Part shown: positions 33,757-41,954 of the stretch, piece by piece
Layout: each line of letters opens with the position of its first letter
How positions within the stretch are numbered: position 1 is the stretch's first letter
Source: Acidimicrobiales bacterium
GTDB lineage: Bacteria; Actinomycetota; Acidimicrobiia; Acidimicrobiales; Poriferisodalaceae
Length of the DNA stretch: 64,000 nt
Reading direction: 5' to 3'
Assembly: GCA_041394185.1 (NCBI GenBank)
Contig: JAWKIQ010000003.1
Coordinates: 867,469-931,468, forward strand
The notes under the pieces: generated by a model
What the model was told of the DNA's origin: nothing
Database searches by the model: none
What the model saw: only the letters and a program-made list of their open reading frames with translations
Translations under genes and position numbers: made by a program

Positions 33757-35322
33757 TCAGGCCTCGTCTACGAGGACCACGACCGTGTGGTGACCGGTCG
33801 CTCCGTTTGGAAGTGGTTCGGAGCGGTCGGCGGTCTGGATGGATCCGTTTCGATCTGTTGCACGAACGGTGACGGAGTGCCGGCCAGGCGTGGCGTCCCA
33901 AGGCATCGACCACTGGCGCCACGTGTCGTCGCTCACGACGTCAGCCAGATCGGCCGGCATCCACGGGCCGTCGTCTATCGACAGTTCAACTCGCTCGATG
34001 CCCACGGTCTGGGCCCACGCCACCCCGCCGATCACGAACGGTCCTGCAGCGATGCGGGCCAGGCCCCTTGGGGTGTCGATGCGGCTCTGGAGCTTGATGG
34101 GTGCCTCGACCGAATAGCCGCGCGGTACCCAGTAGTGATCGAAGGCGTCGAATGTCGTCAGCTCGATCTCGCTGAGCCACTTGGTTGCCGACACATAGCC
34201 GTACAGTCCGGGGACGATGAGCCGCGCCGGGAAGCCGTGGGTCAGCGGCAGCGGCTCGCCGTTCATACCAACGGCTATCAGGGCGTCGCGGCCGTCCAAT
34301 GCCGCCACCGGGAACCCGCAGGTGTAGCCGTCGACCGAGCGCCCCACGATCTGGTTTGCGGACGGGTCTATGCCCGCCTCGTCGAGCAGGTCATCCAGAC
34401 GGGCGCCCAGCCAGCGGGCGTTGCCGATGAGGTTTCCGCCCACGGTGTTGGAGACGCACGCCAGCGTTATGTCCTTCTCCACCAGTTGCCGGTCGAGCAG
34501 TTCCGCGTAGCTGAGCCGCAGCTCGTTGTCGACCATTCCTGTGACCCTCAGCGACCAGGTATCGACGGGCACCTGGGGAACCACCAGCGCAGTGTCTATG
34601 CGGTAGAAGTCGGCGTTGGGGGTTACGAATGGGGCGGCGTTCTGGGCTTGGGCACCCGCAGGGATGGGGCTCAGATCGTTGGCCGGAGGTGGCAGCTGAA
34701 CCGCCGCCCTCGAATCGGCGACTCCGAAGCGGCCGTTCAGCTTGCGGCCCGCGATGCCGGCAACCCCGGCCCCGGCAGCGACCACGCCCACAGCGGCAAG
34801 GAACCGGCGGCGCTCGTTGGGGTGTTCCATCCCCACGTGCCGAGGCTCGGCCAGGTTTGCGAAGCCCACCAGAGCCAGCCCAGCGGCGACCGAGCCCACA
34901 ATCGTCGGAAGCGCCTGCCACCAGGCACCACCCGACCGACTGGTCCAGGCTGCAGCAGAACCCACCAATGCAAACAGCGCTATGCCCGCCAGGCCAACCC
35001 GAAGCCGGTGCCGAAGTGAGACCACTCCAACGGCGGCGGAGTAGGCGACCAACACCACGGCAATTCCGGCAAGCAGAGCAAGCTTGTCGTTGGTGCCAAA
35101 CCAGTCGATTGCCCGCTCCTTCAGGGGGGCCGGCGCCAGATCGACCACCCGATCGCCCACCGACACAACGGGCGAACGCAGCGAGCGACTTGCCGCGCCG
35201 ACCATCTCGGCGATGCCCAAGCCCAGGCCGGCCGAAGCGATCCCCGCAGCCGCCGCGCCTGCGATACCAGGGCGGGCTGTGTCGTCTCGAGAGTTGGCTT
35301 CGGGTTCCTCGCTGGTCTTCAT
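33757..35322 (-). CDS. Membrane-anchored sulfite-oxidase-like molybdopterin oxidoreductase
   Basis: 521 aa. The N-terminal 190 residues hold several membrane segments (LALLAGIAVVLVAYSAAVGVV, VGLAGIALFALVGSAAAW, ALPTIVGSVAAGLALVGFANLA), then a RRRFLAAVGVVAAGAGVAGIAG stretch that resembles a Tat-type signal, followed by the SUOX catalytic domain. TLACVSNTVGGNLIGNARWLGARL contains the Cys expected to ligate molybdenum, and GVAWAQTVGIERVELSIDDGPW starts the dimerisation domain. The catalytic part should face outside. The start at 35322 lies seven bases after a SigK-like -10, so the transcript is probably leaderless. Confidence 0.9.
   Translation of the reverse strand: MKTSEEPEANSRDDTARPGIAGAAAAGIASAGLGLGIAEMVGAASRSLRSPVVSVGDRVVDLAPAPLKERAIDWFGTNDKLALLAGIAVVLVAYSAAVGVVSLRHRLRVGLAGIALFALVGSAAAWTSRSGGAWWQALPTIVGSVAAGLALVGFANLAEPRHVGMEHPNERRRFLAAVGVVAAGAGVAGIAGRKLNGRFGVADSRAAVQLPPPANDLSPIPAGAQAQNAAPFVTPNADFYRIDTALVVPQVPVDTWSLRVTGMVDNELRLSYAELLDRQLVEKDITLACVSNTVGGNLIGNARWLGARLDDLLDEAGIDPSANQIVGRSVDGYTCGFPVAALDGRDALIAVGMNGEPLPLTHGFPARLIVPGLYGYVSATKWLSEIELTTFDAFDHYWVPRGYSVEAPIKLQSRIDTPRGLARIAAGPFVIGGVAWAQTVGIERVELSIDDGPWMPADLADVVSDDTWRQWSMPWDATPGRHSVTVRATDRNGSIQTADRSEPLPNGATGHHTVVVLVDEA
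33816..33842 (-). promoter_or_regulatory. SigK-type promoter for the fasciclin gene
   Basis: On the minus strand CCATCC (33842 to 33837), 15 bases, CCGAAC (33821 to 33816). The spacer ends GCT like the other two copies. It lies inside the 3' end of the sulfite-oxidase-like gene, 110 bases before the fasciclin ATG. Confidence 0.7.
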
Positions 35323-35329
35323 GAACCAG

Positions 35330-35356
35330 GTTCGGAGCCCTCGGCCTGGTGGATGG
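35330..35356 (-). promoter_or_regulatory. SigK-type promoter for the sulfite-oxidase-like gene
   Basis: CCATCC (35356 to 35351), 15 bases, CCGAAC (35335 to 35330) fills almost the whole gap between rskA and the oxidoreductase gene and ends seven bases before its ATG. Confidence 0.75.
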
Positions 35357-35357
35357 G

Positions 35358-36068
35358 CTAGCTCGTCTCGCCGACCAGCAGGATCTCCCCGGTCGGCACA
35401 TCTGAGCCGGTGTCGGGTTCGATGGTGATGCCCCAAGCCGCCGGGGCCCGCCCTTGGAGTTCAAGCGCAAGACGAATCGACCCGTCCTGTGGTGAGAACA
35501 GGCCCGTAGGGTTCGGGCCCTCGGCATCTATCAGCCACAGCTCGTAGGCGTTGCCTTCGCCGGGTTCGGCCAACCCGTTGGCAACCAAGACAGCCCGGTC
35601 CTGCGACGCCGACCAGACGACGCTGGCCTCGCCTGCATCGCCAACCAGCTCGGTGGAGCGGGCGTCGTAGGCAAACAGAAGCTCGGTCGACTCGTCCCTG
35701 GTTGTTGCTGCCACCTGCATTCCAGCGAGGAACCCGGCCACTGCGACTACGGCCGCGGCGGCAAAGGCCAGAACGCGCCTTCTGGGAAGGTCTCGCCGCT
35801 TGCGTTCGGCCAGATCGACGACGCTGTCGGGAAGCGAGGGAGCGATCTGTCTGACCTGGCTGATCTCTGCAAACACTCGTTCTCGTACAGCCGATGGCGC
35901 ATCGGTGGCCGTAGACGAGGCGAGCTTTGCTGCTGCCTCTCTGAACTCGGCCACATCGGCCGAGCAGATCGAGCAGGTCGGCAGGAACGCCTCGAATGCA
36001 CGAGCCTCTTCTTCGTCCAGGGCATCGAGGGCGTATGCCGCGGCGAGGTGATGAAAGTCGGCGGTCAT
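35358..36068 (-). CDS. rskA: RskA-type anti-sigma factor
   Basis: 236 aa. The N-terminal ZAS-like domain keeps His6/His7 and a C-x-x-C pair (Cys32, Cys35: TCSICSADVAEF), a single membrane helix follows near residue 100 (VLAFAAAAVVAVAGFLAGMQV), and the C-terminal RskA domain (AYELWLIDAEGPNPTGLF, AAWGITIEPDTGSDVPTG) faces outside. It should hold the sigma factor at the membrane until regulated proteolysis. Its start overlaps the sigma factor stop by four bases, so the two are made in fixed ratio. Confidence 0.9.
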   Translation of the reverse strand: MTADFHHLAAAYALDALDEEEARAFEAFLPTCSICSADVAEFREAAAKLASSTATDAPSAVRERVFAEISQVRQIAPSLPDSVVDLAERKRRDLPRRRVLAFAAAAVVAVAGFLAGMQVAATTRDESTELLFAYDARSTELVGDAGEASVVWSASQDRAVLVANGLAEPGEGNAYELWLIDAEGPNPTGLFSPQDGSIRLALELQGRAPAAWGITIEPDTGSDVPTGEILLVGETS

Positions 36069-36646
36069 CGGTTCACCCCCAGGTGATCTCTCAGCTTGAT
36101 GAGGCCGTCACGTATGCGGCCTTTGACGGTCCCTTCGGCGGCACCGAGCAACGCTGCCACCTCTCTATAAGTGTGGCCGTCGAAATAGGCGAGCTCGACA
36201 GCTGCCCTTTGATCCTTGGTCAGATGGTCCAGCGCGGCCATCACGCGGGTGCGCTCGAACCTGTCGATCACCACCTCGCTGACCTGGTCGTGATCGGTTT
36301 CGGCCTGGCGGCCGATCAGGTCGTTGCGGTTGCGATGGGATTGCTCGGAGCGAGCCCTGTCCACGGCTCGACGATGGGCGATCGTAGCGATCCACGACGA
36401 CGCGGCACCACGATCGGGGTCGTACCGGGCCGCCAGACGCCAAGCCTCGACGAACACCTCTTGGGTGACCTCCTCGGCATGTGACGGGTCACGCAGGACG
36501 CGCAGCACCAGGCCATAGACCATGCTCGACGTTGCGTCGTAGAAGTGGACGAAGGCCTGCTGGTCACCGCGCCCTGCTGCGGCCAGCGCTGCCGAAGCGG
36601 CATCGCGTTCGTTGAATGGGTCGGTGGAGGGGCGATCGTTCACCAT
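36065..36646 (-). CDS. sigK: ECF sigma factor, SigK-like
   Basis: 193 aa from ATG 36646. Region 2 is AFVHFYDATSSMVYGLVLRVLRDPSHAEEVTQEVFVEAWRLAARYDPDRGAASSWIATIAHRRAVDRAR; region 4 is LTKDQRAAVELAYFDGHTYREVAALLGAAEGTVKGRIRDGLIKLR. The pairing with an RskA anti-sigma gene (ATGA overlap) and with fasciclin and SUOX-like genes downstream is the arrangement known for mycobacterial SigK. A promoter of the same type as those of its presumed targets lies upstream, indicating autoregulation. An in-frame ATG at 36679 is an alternative start. Confidence 0.9.
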   Translation of the reverse strand: MVNDRPSTDPFNERDAASAALAAAGRGDQQAFVHFYDATSSMVYGLVLRVLRDPSHAEEVTQEVFVEAWRLAARYDPDRGAASSWIATIAHRRAVDRARSEQSHRNRNDLIGRQAETDHDQVSEVVIDRFERTRVMAALDHLTKDQRAAVELAYFDGHTYREVAALLGAAEGTVKGRIRDGLIKLRDHLGVNR

Positions 36647-36729
36647 GCGAAGTCGCCCTCGACGGTACGGCTCACGCATCGCCCGGCCACATCCTCAGGC
36701 CACATCGGCCGATCAGAATCATGCCCCCG

Positions 36730-36756
36730 GTTCGGAGCCGCCGCCCTCCTGGATGG
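36730..36756 (-). promoter_or_regulatory. SigK-type promoter upstream of sigK-rskA (autoregulation)
   Basis: CCATCC (36756 to 36751), 15 bases, CCGAAC (36735 to 36730), 84 bases before ATG 36646. All three copies share an A after the -35 and GCT before the -10. Confidence 0.75.
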
Positions 36757-36911
36757 GTTGATTCTCCGCAAGAACGCTCTTGGAACGCATGAGCGATCGG
36801 CCTCACACCGCGCACTAATCACGTCGCATCGCTACCCAGAAGCATCAAAGCCAAACCTGCGGCACCAAAGAACCATCTGGGGCAACTCGCCCCGCCGCTT
36901 TGACGCGCGGC

Positions 36912-36917
36912 GATACT
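36912..36917 (+). promoter_or_regulatory. -10-like hexamer for leaderless HAD gene
   Basis: GATACT lies six bases before ATG 36924. Confidence 0.5.
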
Positions 36918-36923
36918 AGGGCG

Positions 36924-37520
36924 ATGCGGTTGCGAACCGTTCTCCTGGACCTGGATGGTGTTATCAGGCACTTCGACCCTGCGCACGTTGCAGGCGTCGA
37001 ACAACGTCACGGGCTGCAGCCAGGAAGCCTGCCCGCGACCGCGTTCGAATCCGCGCTCCTCGATCGGGTCATCACAGGACGAATCAGCCGCAGCGACTGG
37101 GTGACGGAGGTGGGGCGCAGGATCGGCAACCTCGCGGCCGCCGAGCAGTGGATGGCAGATCGAGGCTGGGTTGACGATGCGATGATGCGCGAGGTCGACC
37201 GGCTGCGGTCTGGGGGCCACGTGGTAGCCGTGCTGACGAACGGCACCGACACGATCGCCGAAGAGATGCGTGAACTGGGTCTCGATGACCGGCTCGACGC
37301 GGTCTTCAACAGCGCCGAACTCGGTGTTGCAAAGCCCGATCTGCGGGCTTTCCAGCTTGTCGCCTCCATGCTCGACGTCGACCCGACCACGGTGTTCTTC
37401 ACCGACGACAGCGAATCGAAGCTGTCTGGAGCGGTCGAGCTTGGCATGACCGCCAGACGTTTCGTCGGGGTCGAGACCTTCCGCCGACACCTCGTCGAAC
37501 TGGGAATCACCTCCGCATGA
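36924..37520 (+). CDS. HAD-superfamily hydrolase
   Basis: 198 aa. Motif I is LLDLDGVIRHF (nucleophile Asp and acid/base Asp), motif II VLTNGTD, motif III the Lys of GVAKPDLRAF and motif IV FFTDDSESKL. The four-helix cap between motifs I and II puts it with the small phosphatases / beta-phosphoglucomutase-like or dehalogenase-like group. Substrate open. The ATG fits the start of the fold and stands six bases after GATACT, so a longer N-terminus is unlikely. Confidence 0.88.
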   Translation: MRLRTVLLDLDGVIRHFDPAHVAGVEQRHGLQPGSLPATAFESALLDRVITGRISRSDWVTEVGRRIGNLAAAEQWMADRGWVDDAMMREVDRLRSGGHVVAVLTNGTDTIAEEMRELGLDDRLDAVFNSAELGVAKPDLRAFQLVASMLDVDPTTVFFTDDSESKLSGAVELGMTARRFVGVETFRRHLVELGITSA

Positions 37521-37604
37521 GTGGTCGATCGTCCGAACCGTAAGCGGGCAGAGGGTTCGGAAATTGATCCGAAGTCGTGGGGGGCTTCTGCGATCATGCT
37601 GAGC

Positions 37605-38201
37605 ATGAGCTTTGCCGGTCGCGGAATAGACCCGCCGCGGGGATTCGCAGGCGACGGCTTTGTGGTGAGGCCGCTGCTGCCGTCTGACGTCGAACTCGAC
37701 TATGAGGCCGTGATGGCCAGCCGCGAGTTTCTCTACCACTGGGAACAAGATCCGCCGTATCCGGCCGAGGACTTCTCGCTCGAAGACAATCTGGCCGACC
37801 TCGAGCAGATGGCGTCCGAGCACAGCGCCGGTTCTCGCTACACCTACACGGTGATGAACGCCGACGAGACTGAGACGCTTGGATGTGTCTACGTGCTGGC
37901 CAACGACGACCGGATGTATCAGACGGCAACCGTGACCTCCCACGACGGGACCGACCTGTCCTCGGTCGACGCCACCGTCGTGTTCTGGGTCCGGCCATCG
38001 ACCTGGGCCGATGGATTCGAGCGCACACTTCTCGAGGCACTGCTCGACTGGTTCGGCAGTGATTGGAGTCTGGAACGGCCGGTGTTCGTCACCAACGAGA
38101 GCCTCGACCACCAGATCGCCACCATCGAGTCGCTCGGGCTCGTAAGGCGCTTTGACTACGACCGAGCCAAGGACATGTACACGTCTCACGCTTACGCTTG
38201 A
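37605..38201 (+). CDS. GNAT-like acetyltransferase
   Basis: 198 aa. GFVVRPLLPSDVELDYEAVMASREFLYHWEQ and TVMNADETETLGCVYVLAND resemble the N-terminal half of GNAT proteins of the RimJ-like type; the C-terminal half (VVFWVRPSTWADGFERTLLEALLDWFGSDW) lacks a clear R-x-x-G-x-G loop, so acetyl-CoA binding is not certain. The start is unsure: ATG 37596 is in frame, and a GTG at 37521 would begin right after the HAD stop. Confidence 0.65.
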   Translation: MSFAGRGIDPPRGFAGDGFVVRPLLPSDVELDYEAVMASREFLYHWEQDPPYPAEDFSLEDNLADLEQMASEHSAGSRYTYTVMNADETETLGCVYVLANDDRMYQTATVTSHDGTDLSSVDATVVFWVRPSTWADGFERTLLEALLDWFGSDWSLERPVFVTNESLDHQIATIESLGLVRRFDYDRAKDMYTSHAYA

Positions 38202-38211
38202 CGTTGCTGGT

Positions 38212-38914
38212 TCAGCCGAGGGCTATCTCGAACTGGTTTCCGCCCGGGTCGATCAGACACTGGACGCCGTCGCTGTGCGGATCGGCTCGAGAGGCCCCCA
38301 ACGACACCAGTCGAGCGATCTCGCCATCGAGATCGCCGCTTGCGACAACGAAGAGCCGAAGTCGCCTGCGAACCGTTGGCGGCGCCGGCGGCTCGCCTCC
38401 CCACGAGACCTTTGTGCCGCCTGCGGGAGACTGCACAGCTGTCTCTTCATCTTGATCCCACACGAGGGGCCAACCGAGAGCTTGACTCCAGAAGACACCC
38501 ACCTCTCGGGGTCCGTCACACGCGAGTTCGCCCAGAAAGCCACATCCGGCAAGAAAGCGATTACCGGCTTCTATTACACAGAACTCGTTGCCGTCGGGGT
38601 CTTCCAGCACGATGTGACCATCTTCGGGGGTCTGGCCGAAATCGACGTGGCTGGCGCCCAGCTCCAGCGCCCTTGCGACCGTCGCCTCCTGGTCGGCTGC
38701 GGTGCGACTGGTCAGATGAAGGTGTGCCAGGTTGGGTCTCGTCTTTGTCGCCGGGTCAGGCACGAAGCGAAGGCCGAGCTTCGACTCGTCGCCAGGCAGC
38801 AGCAGGCCGGCTCCGTGTCGGACCGGTTTCCCTGCCAAGCAACCCGGCCCAGAAGCCTGCGAGCCGACCGACATCGCCGGCATCGAACGTCACCGCCAGC
38901 AGATGCGAGCCCAT
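38212..38914 (-). pseudogene. VOC (glyoxalase-like) protein with frameshift near its start
   Basis: The N-terminus MGSHLLAVTFDAGDVGRLAGF is read from ATG 38914, which has TAGTGT six bases upstream. The fold continues in another frame (GAGLLLPGDESKLGLRFVP, THLHLTS-like segment, HVDFGQTPEDGHIVLEDPDGNEFCVIEAG) and ends with a second VOC-like half (CDGPREVGVFWSQALGWPLVW ... LIDPGGNQFEIALG). One extra or two missing bases between about 38826 and 38850 would join the frames. It is either a recent pseudogene or a sequence error. Intact, it would be a two-module VOC protein of about 233 aa, function unknown. Confidence 0.75.
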
Positions 38915-38920
38915 GTGCGG

Positions 38921-38926
38921 ACACTA
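38921..38926 (-). promoter_or_regulatory. -10-like hexamer for leaderless VOC gene
   Basis: TAGTGT (38926 to 38921 on minus) six bases before ATG 38914 supports that start and thus the frameshift interpretation. Confidence 0.45.
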
Positions 38927-39033
38927 GCCGGGCGGTTGCGACTCGGCTTCGCCGTGCAATCCTCATCGGCCAATCGTACGCTCGGCGCGATGCGGGGCCC
39001 TGATGGTGGTTCCGCAAACCCAGGAGATATGGC

Positions 39034-40191
39034 ATGACCGACGAAACACCCGGGCCGGCGTCCGGACGCCCTCGGTTCTTCAGCGGAGAGCCGGTGTTCG
39101 AGGTGTTCTGTCGGCCAGCCGAGTTGCTCCCCTCGACGACCATGCCCGCTTCGTCGCACCCAATCGAGTGGCCCACCGCCGAGCCCATCGATCTGCCGCG
39201 AACGTATGAATTTCACGGCACCGAGCGGCCTGTCGAAAGGTTCGTCACCGAGACCGACACCGCTGCGCTGCTGGTCATCCACGACGGCGCGATCCGCTAC
39301 GAGAACTACTGGCACACCGGAGGGCCGCATGTGCGCTGGCTGTCGATGTCGGTCGCCAAGAGCTTCATCTCCGCCCTGGTCGGCATCGCCGTGGGCCAGG
39401 GCGTGATCAGCAGTCTCGATGATGCGATCAGCGACTACATCGCCACACGGCCAGGCAGTGCCTACGACGGAGTGGCCATCCGCGACGTTCTCCAGATGTC
39501 GTCAGGAGCGCGATGGGATGAGGACTACAGCAACCCTCAGTCCGACATCTTCGCGTTGAGCGCAGCGTTCTCCGGCGTCGGTTCTCTCGACGGGTTCGTG
39601 GCCGCCGCGACCCGGGCTACCGAGCCGGGAACCGTGTGCCTCTACAACTCCACCGACACCCAGGCGTTGGGCGCCCTGCTGGTGGCAGCCACGGGGCGCT
39701 CGATAACCGACTTCATGACCGAACACCTCTGCGAGCCGCTGGGCATGACCAGCCCCAGCCACTGGCTCGTGGACTCCACAGGCAGAGAAGCCGCCTACTT
39801 TGGGCTTGCGATGACGGCACGCGACTTCGCTCGGCTCGGCGAGCTGTACCGCAACGGCGGTCGGTGCGGTGAACACCAGGTGGTTCCGGCCGGCTACGTC
39901 GCCGACTCGATCAGGGCTCATCACCCGCATACCCAACCCGGCAATGTCCAGGTGTCAGGTCACGAGTTCGAACTGGGCTATGGCTACCAGTGGTGGCTGC
40001 CAGACGGCGACCCTGGCGAGTTCAGTGCCATCGGTGTGTACAACCAGCTCGTCTACGTGCATCCACAATCGGGCTCGGTCATCGTCAAGCTCTCGGCCAA
40101 TCGCACCTATGGCACCACGACCGACGAGGCAACGAACCGCGACGCCGAGAACGTGGCGTTCCTACGCGGCATCGCCCGCAGCCTCACCTGA
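39034..40191 (+). CDS. Serine hydrolase, beta-lactamase class C-like
   Basis: 385 aa. The nucleophile motif S-V-A-K is at residues 106-109 (RWLSMSVAKSFISALVG), the Tyr motif is in VCLYNSTDTQALG, and VRWLSMSVAKS, IRDVLQMSSGARWDEDY and FSAIGVYNQLVYVHP are typical for this hydrolase family (6-aminohexanoate-dimer hydrolase-like). No signal peptide is visible. AGGAGA precedes the ATG. Only distantly similar to the hydrolase at 13028. Substrate unknown. Confidence 0.88.
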   Translation: MTDETPGPASGRPRFFSGEPVFEVFCRPAELLPSTTMPASSHPIEWPTAEPIDLPRTYEFHGTERPVERFVTETDTAALLVIHDGAIRYENYWHTGGPHVRWLSMSVAKSFISALVGIAVGQGVISSLDDAISDYIATRPGSAYDGVAIRDVLQMSSGARWDEDYSNPQSDIFALSAAFSGVGSLDGFVAAATRATEPGTVCLYNSTDTQALGALLVAATGRSITDFMTEHLCEPLGMTSPSHWLVDSTGREAAYFGLAMTARDFARLGELYRNGGRCGEHQVVPAGYVADSIRAHHPHTQPGNVQVSGHEFELGYGYQWWLPDGDPGEFSAIGVYNQLVYVHPQSGSVIVKLSANRTYGTTTDEATNRDAENVAFLRGIARSLT

Positions 40192-40227
40192 CACCCAGGT
40201 CAGGTCGAACAATCCCTGATTGGGGTC

Positions 40228-40258
40228 TTGATCCTGACGCGACGTCAGGTCGTACCTT
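40228..40258 (+). promoter_or_regulatory. MerR-type promoter with 19-base spacer and palindrome
   Basis: TTGATC (40228-40233), 19-base spacer, TACCTT (40253-40258). The perfect palindrome CCTGACG-CGA-CGTCAGG (40233-40249) fills the spacer. Over-long spacer with central palindrome is the known signature of MerR-activated promoters. ATG 40265 is six bases downstream. Confidence 0.75.
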
Positions 40259-40264
40259 GACCTC

Positions 40265-40561
40265 ATGGCAACCGACGAAGACGCACGCGGCCACCGGATA
40301 GGGCAGGTCGCTGCCGCGGCCGGAGTCACCGTACGCACGCTCCACTACTACGACGAGATCGGCTTGCTGACCGCCGCGGGACGCACATACGCCGGGCACC
40401 GGGTCTACAGCGACGGCGACATCGCGGTCCTCTATCGCATCCAGTTGTTGCGCCAGCTCGGCCTTTCTCTCGACGAGGTTGGCGCCGCACTGAACGACCC
40501 CGACAGGAATCTGACTTCGATAGCGCCCGCGACCTCGAGGGTGAGCTCTGGTCGTTCATGA
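40265..40561 (+). CDS. MerR-family regulator reduced to its DNA-binding domain
   Basis: 98 aa. HRIGQVAAAAGVTVRTLHYYDEIGLLTAAGRTYAGHRVYSDGDIAVLYRIQLLRQLGLSLDEVGAALND is a full winged-helix MerR domain of the TipA-like group. The effector-binding half (normally to about 250 aa) is missing; after LNDPDRNL the frame ends within 15 residues, and another frame continues FDSARDLEGELWSFMKP for a short distance before stopping. This points to a deletion plus frameshift in the 3' part. The promoter is intact, so a short DNA-binding protein may still be made. Confidence 0.8.
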   Translation: MATDEDARGHRIGQVAAAAGVTVRTLHYYDEIGLLTAAGRTYAGHRVYSDGDIAVLYRIQLLRQLGLSLDEVGAALNDPDRNLTSIAPATSRVSSGRS

Positions 40562-40630
40562 AACCTCTGGAATCGGTCTGGTAGGACAGAGCCGACGGCC
40601 GGCATGGCGATCCATGGACAGTGCGGCTGC

Positions 40631-40636
40631 GACAAT
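40631..40636 (+). promoter_or_regulatory. -10-like hexamer for leaderless methyltransferase gene
   Basis: GACAAT lies six bases before ATG 40643 and decides that start. Confidence 0.45.
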
Positions 40637-40642
40637 TGGGTG

Positions 40643-41263
40643 ATGTCGATGGGTGGCACCAGCTCGTATCGCGACCTCCCTGCGAACTTCACCGTGCCTC
40701 AGCTGGTCCGCGATGCCGTATCGGCAGCCGAGCGCCTCGATTTCGGCCTGTGCGTGCGACCCGAGATCGGTCGCCTTCTGGGCGTCTTGGCCGCCGGGCT
40801 GGGTTCGGGTGCGCTCATCGGTGAGACCGGAACCGGCACCGGCGCCGGGCTCGCCTGGCTTTTCGCACACGCCCCGAGCGGCTGCAGGTTCCTGAGCTAC
40901 GAGATCGACCCCGACCGCGCCGCCGCGGCCCGCCGACTGTTCGCCGACCACGACAACGTCACCATCGTCACCGGCGACGCAGCCGGCCTGTTCGCCGATG
41001 GGCCGTTCGACCTGCTCGTCCTCGACGGCGGGCCGGGCAGTGGAAAGACCCCCGACGACCCGCCTGTCGAACCGTCCAAGGTGCTGAGGCCTGGTGGCAC
41101 CGTCACGGTTGACGACTACACCCCGGCCACGAGTTGGCCACCAACCTTCGGCAACCAGCCGGACACCAGCCGCATCCATTGGCTCACCCACCCCGATCTA
41201 CATGCCACCGAAGTCCAAGTCGCTCCCGACCTTGCCGTCATCGTCGGCAGATACCTCCCCTGA
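40643..41263 (+). CDS. SAM-dependent O-methyltransferase-like protein
   Basis: 206 aa class I methyltransferase. Motif I is modified (LGSGALIGETGTGTGAGLAWLF), the acidic ribose-binding residue is in FLSYEIDPDRAAAARRLF, and FDLLVLDGGPGSGK and KVLRPGGTVTVDDYTP are motifs IV and V/VI. It resembles the catechol-O-methyltransferase-like group. The stop is 61 bases from the convergent gene at 41325. Substrate unknown. Confidence 0.78.
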   Translation: MSMGGTSSYRDLPANFTVPQLVRDAVSAAERLDFGLCVRPEIGRLLGVLAAGLGSGALIGETGTGTGAGLAWLFAHAPSGCRFLSYEIDPDRAAAARRLFADHDNVTIVTGDAAGLFADGPFDLLVLDGGPGSGKTPDDPPVEPSKVLRPGGTVTVDDYTPATSWPPTFGNQPDTSRIHWLTHPDLHATEVQVAPDLAVIVGRYLP

Positions 41264-41324
41264 CGGCACTCGCGGACTGCGGCTCCGCACGATCCTCGAT
41301 CGATGCAGGCCAACGTTCGGCCGC

Positions 41325-41954
41325 TCAGGCGATTCGTTCGAACAGGTACGCGAACGACGAGCGGGTGTAGGGGATACCTCGGCCGAGGTCGTGGAGACTC
41401 TTGACCGTGATCGGAAGGGGCTTCTTGGGGACGAGATATGCGTCCAGGTCGCTGTCGTCGATCCGATAGCCGAGCGTGCTGTCGGGATGGACGACCGCCG
41501 CAAGTCGGTACCGGTCATCGATCGAGGCCATGGCTGCGTCGCCGTGGCTCGGGTTGACCAGCAGGAAACCCCCGACACGCAAATAGCGGGTGCAGTGCTC
41601 TGACACGAACCCGGCATAAAGCGAGACGAGCAGATCAAAGGACGCGTCGGCGAGGCCGAGGTGGTCGCTGTAGTCCGCAGCGATGAACTCGAACGCCCTC
41701 AGCCCCGCGTCGGTCTGGTTGGCCGCGATGATCTCGCCAACCCCCTCGACATCGGCGAAGAACCTCGCCGCCCGACGATCCATGTCGAGGTAGGTGACTG
41801 TTGGGAACACGAACGAGGCCGCCACGTCTACATACGAGCCCGGATACAACACCCGTGACACCTCGAGGTAGCCGGCGACCGCGCCGAACAGGCGGAGCCG
41901 ATCCCCGTCGATTTGGTTCTGTTTGGCCCACAGCTTCTCGGTGGCGGGCTTCAT
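41325..41954 (-). CDS. Methyltransferase-fold-like hypothetical protein
   Basis: 209 aa. The order of elements recalls a class I methyltransferase: YPGSYVDVAASFVFPTVTYLDMDRRAARFF at the SAM site, ADASFDLLVSLYAGFVSEHCTRYLRVGGFLLVNPSHGDA for the central sheet. The glycine loop of motif I is poor, so it may have lost SAM binding. Its ATG overlaps the stop of the 74-codon gene upstream by four bases, so both belong to one transcript. Function unknown. Confidence 0.65.
   Translation of the reverse strand: MKPATEKLWAKQNQIDGDRLRLFGAVAGYLEVSRVLYPGSYVDVAASFVFPTVTYLDMDRRAARFFADVEGVGEIIAANQTDAGLRAFEFIAADYSDHLGLADASFDLLVSLYAGFVSEHCTRYLRVGGFLLVNPSHGDAAMASIDDRYRLAAVVHPDSTLGYRIDDSDLDAYLVPKKPLPITVKSLHDLGRGIPYTRSSFAYLFERIA

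Noticed and set aside
33787..35019. Plus-strand open frame of 410 codons over the sulfite-oxidase-like gene
   Set aside because: Antisense shadow; the minus strand has the Mo-ligand Cys motif, membrane helices and promoter.
36819..38189. Minus-strand open frame of 456 codons over the HAD and GNAT genes
   Set aside because: It crosses two genes with clear motifs on the plus strand and has no recognisable motif itself.
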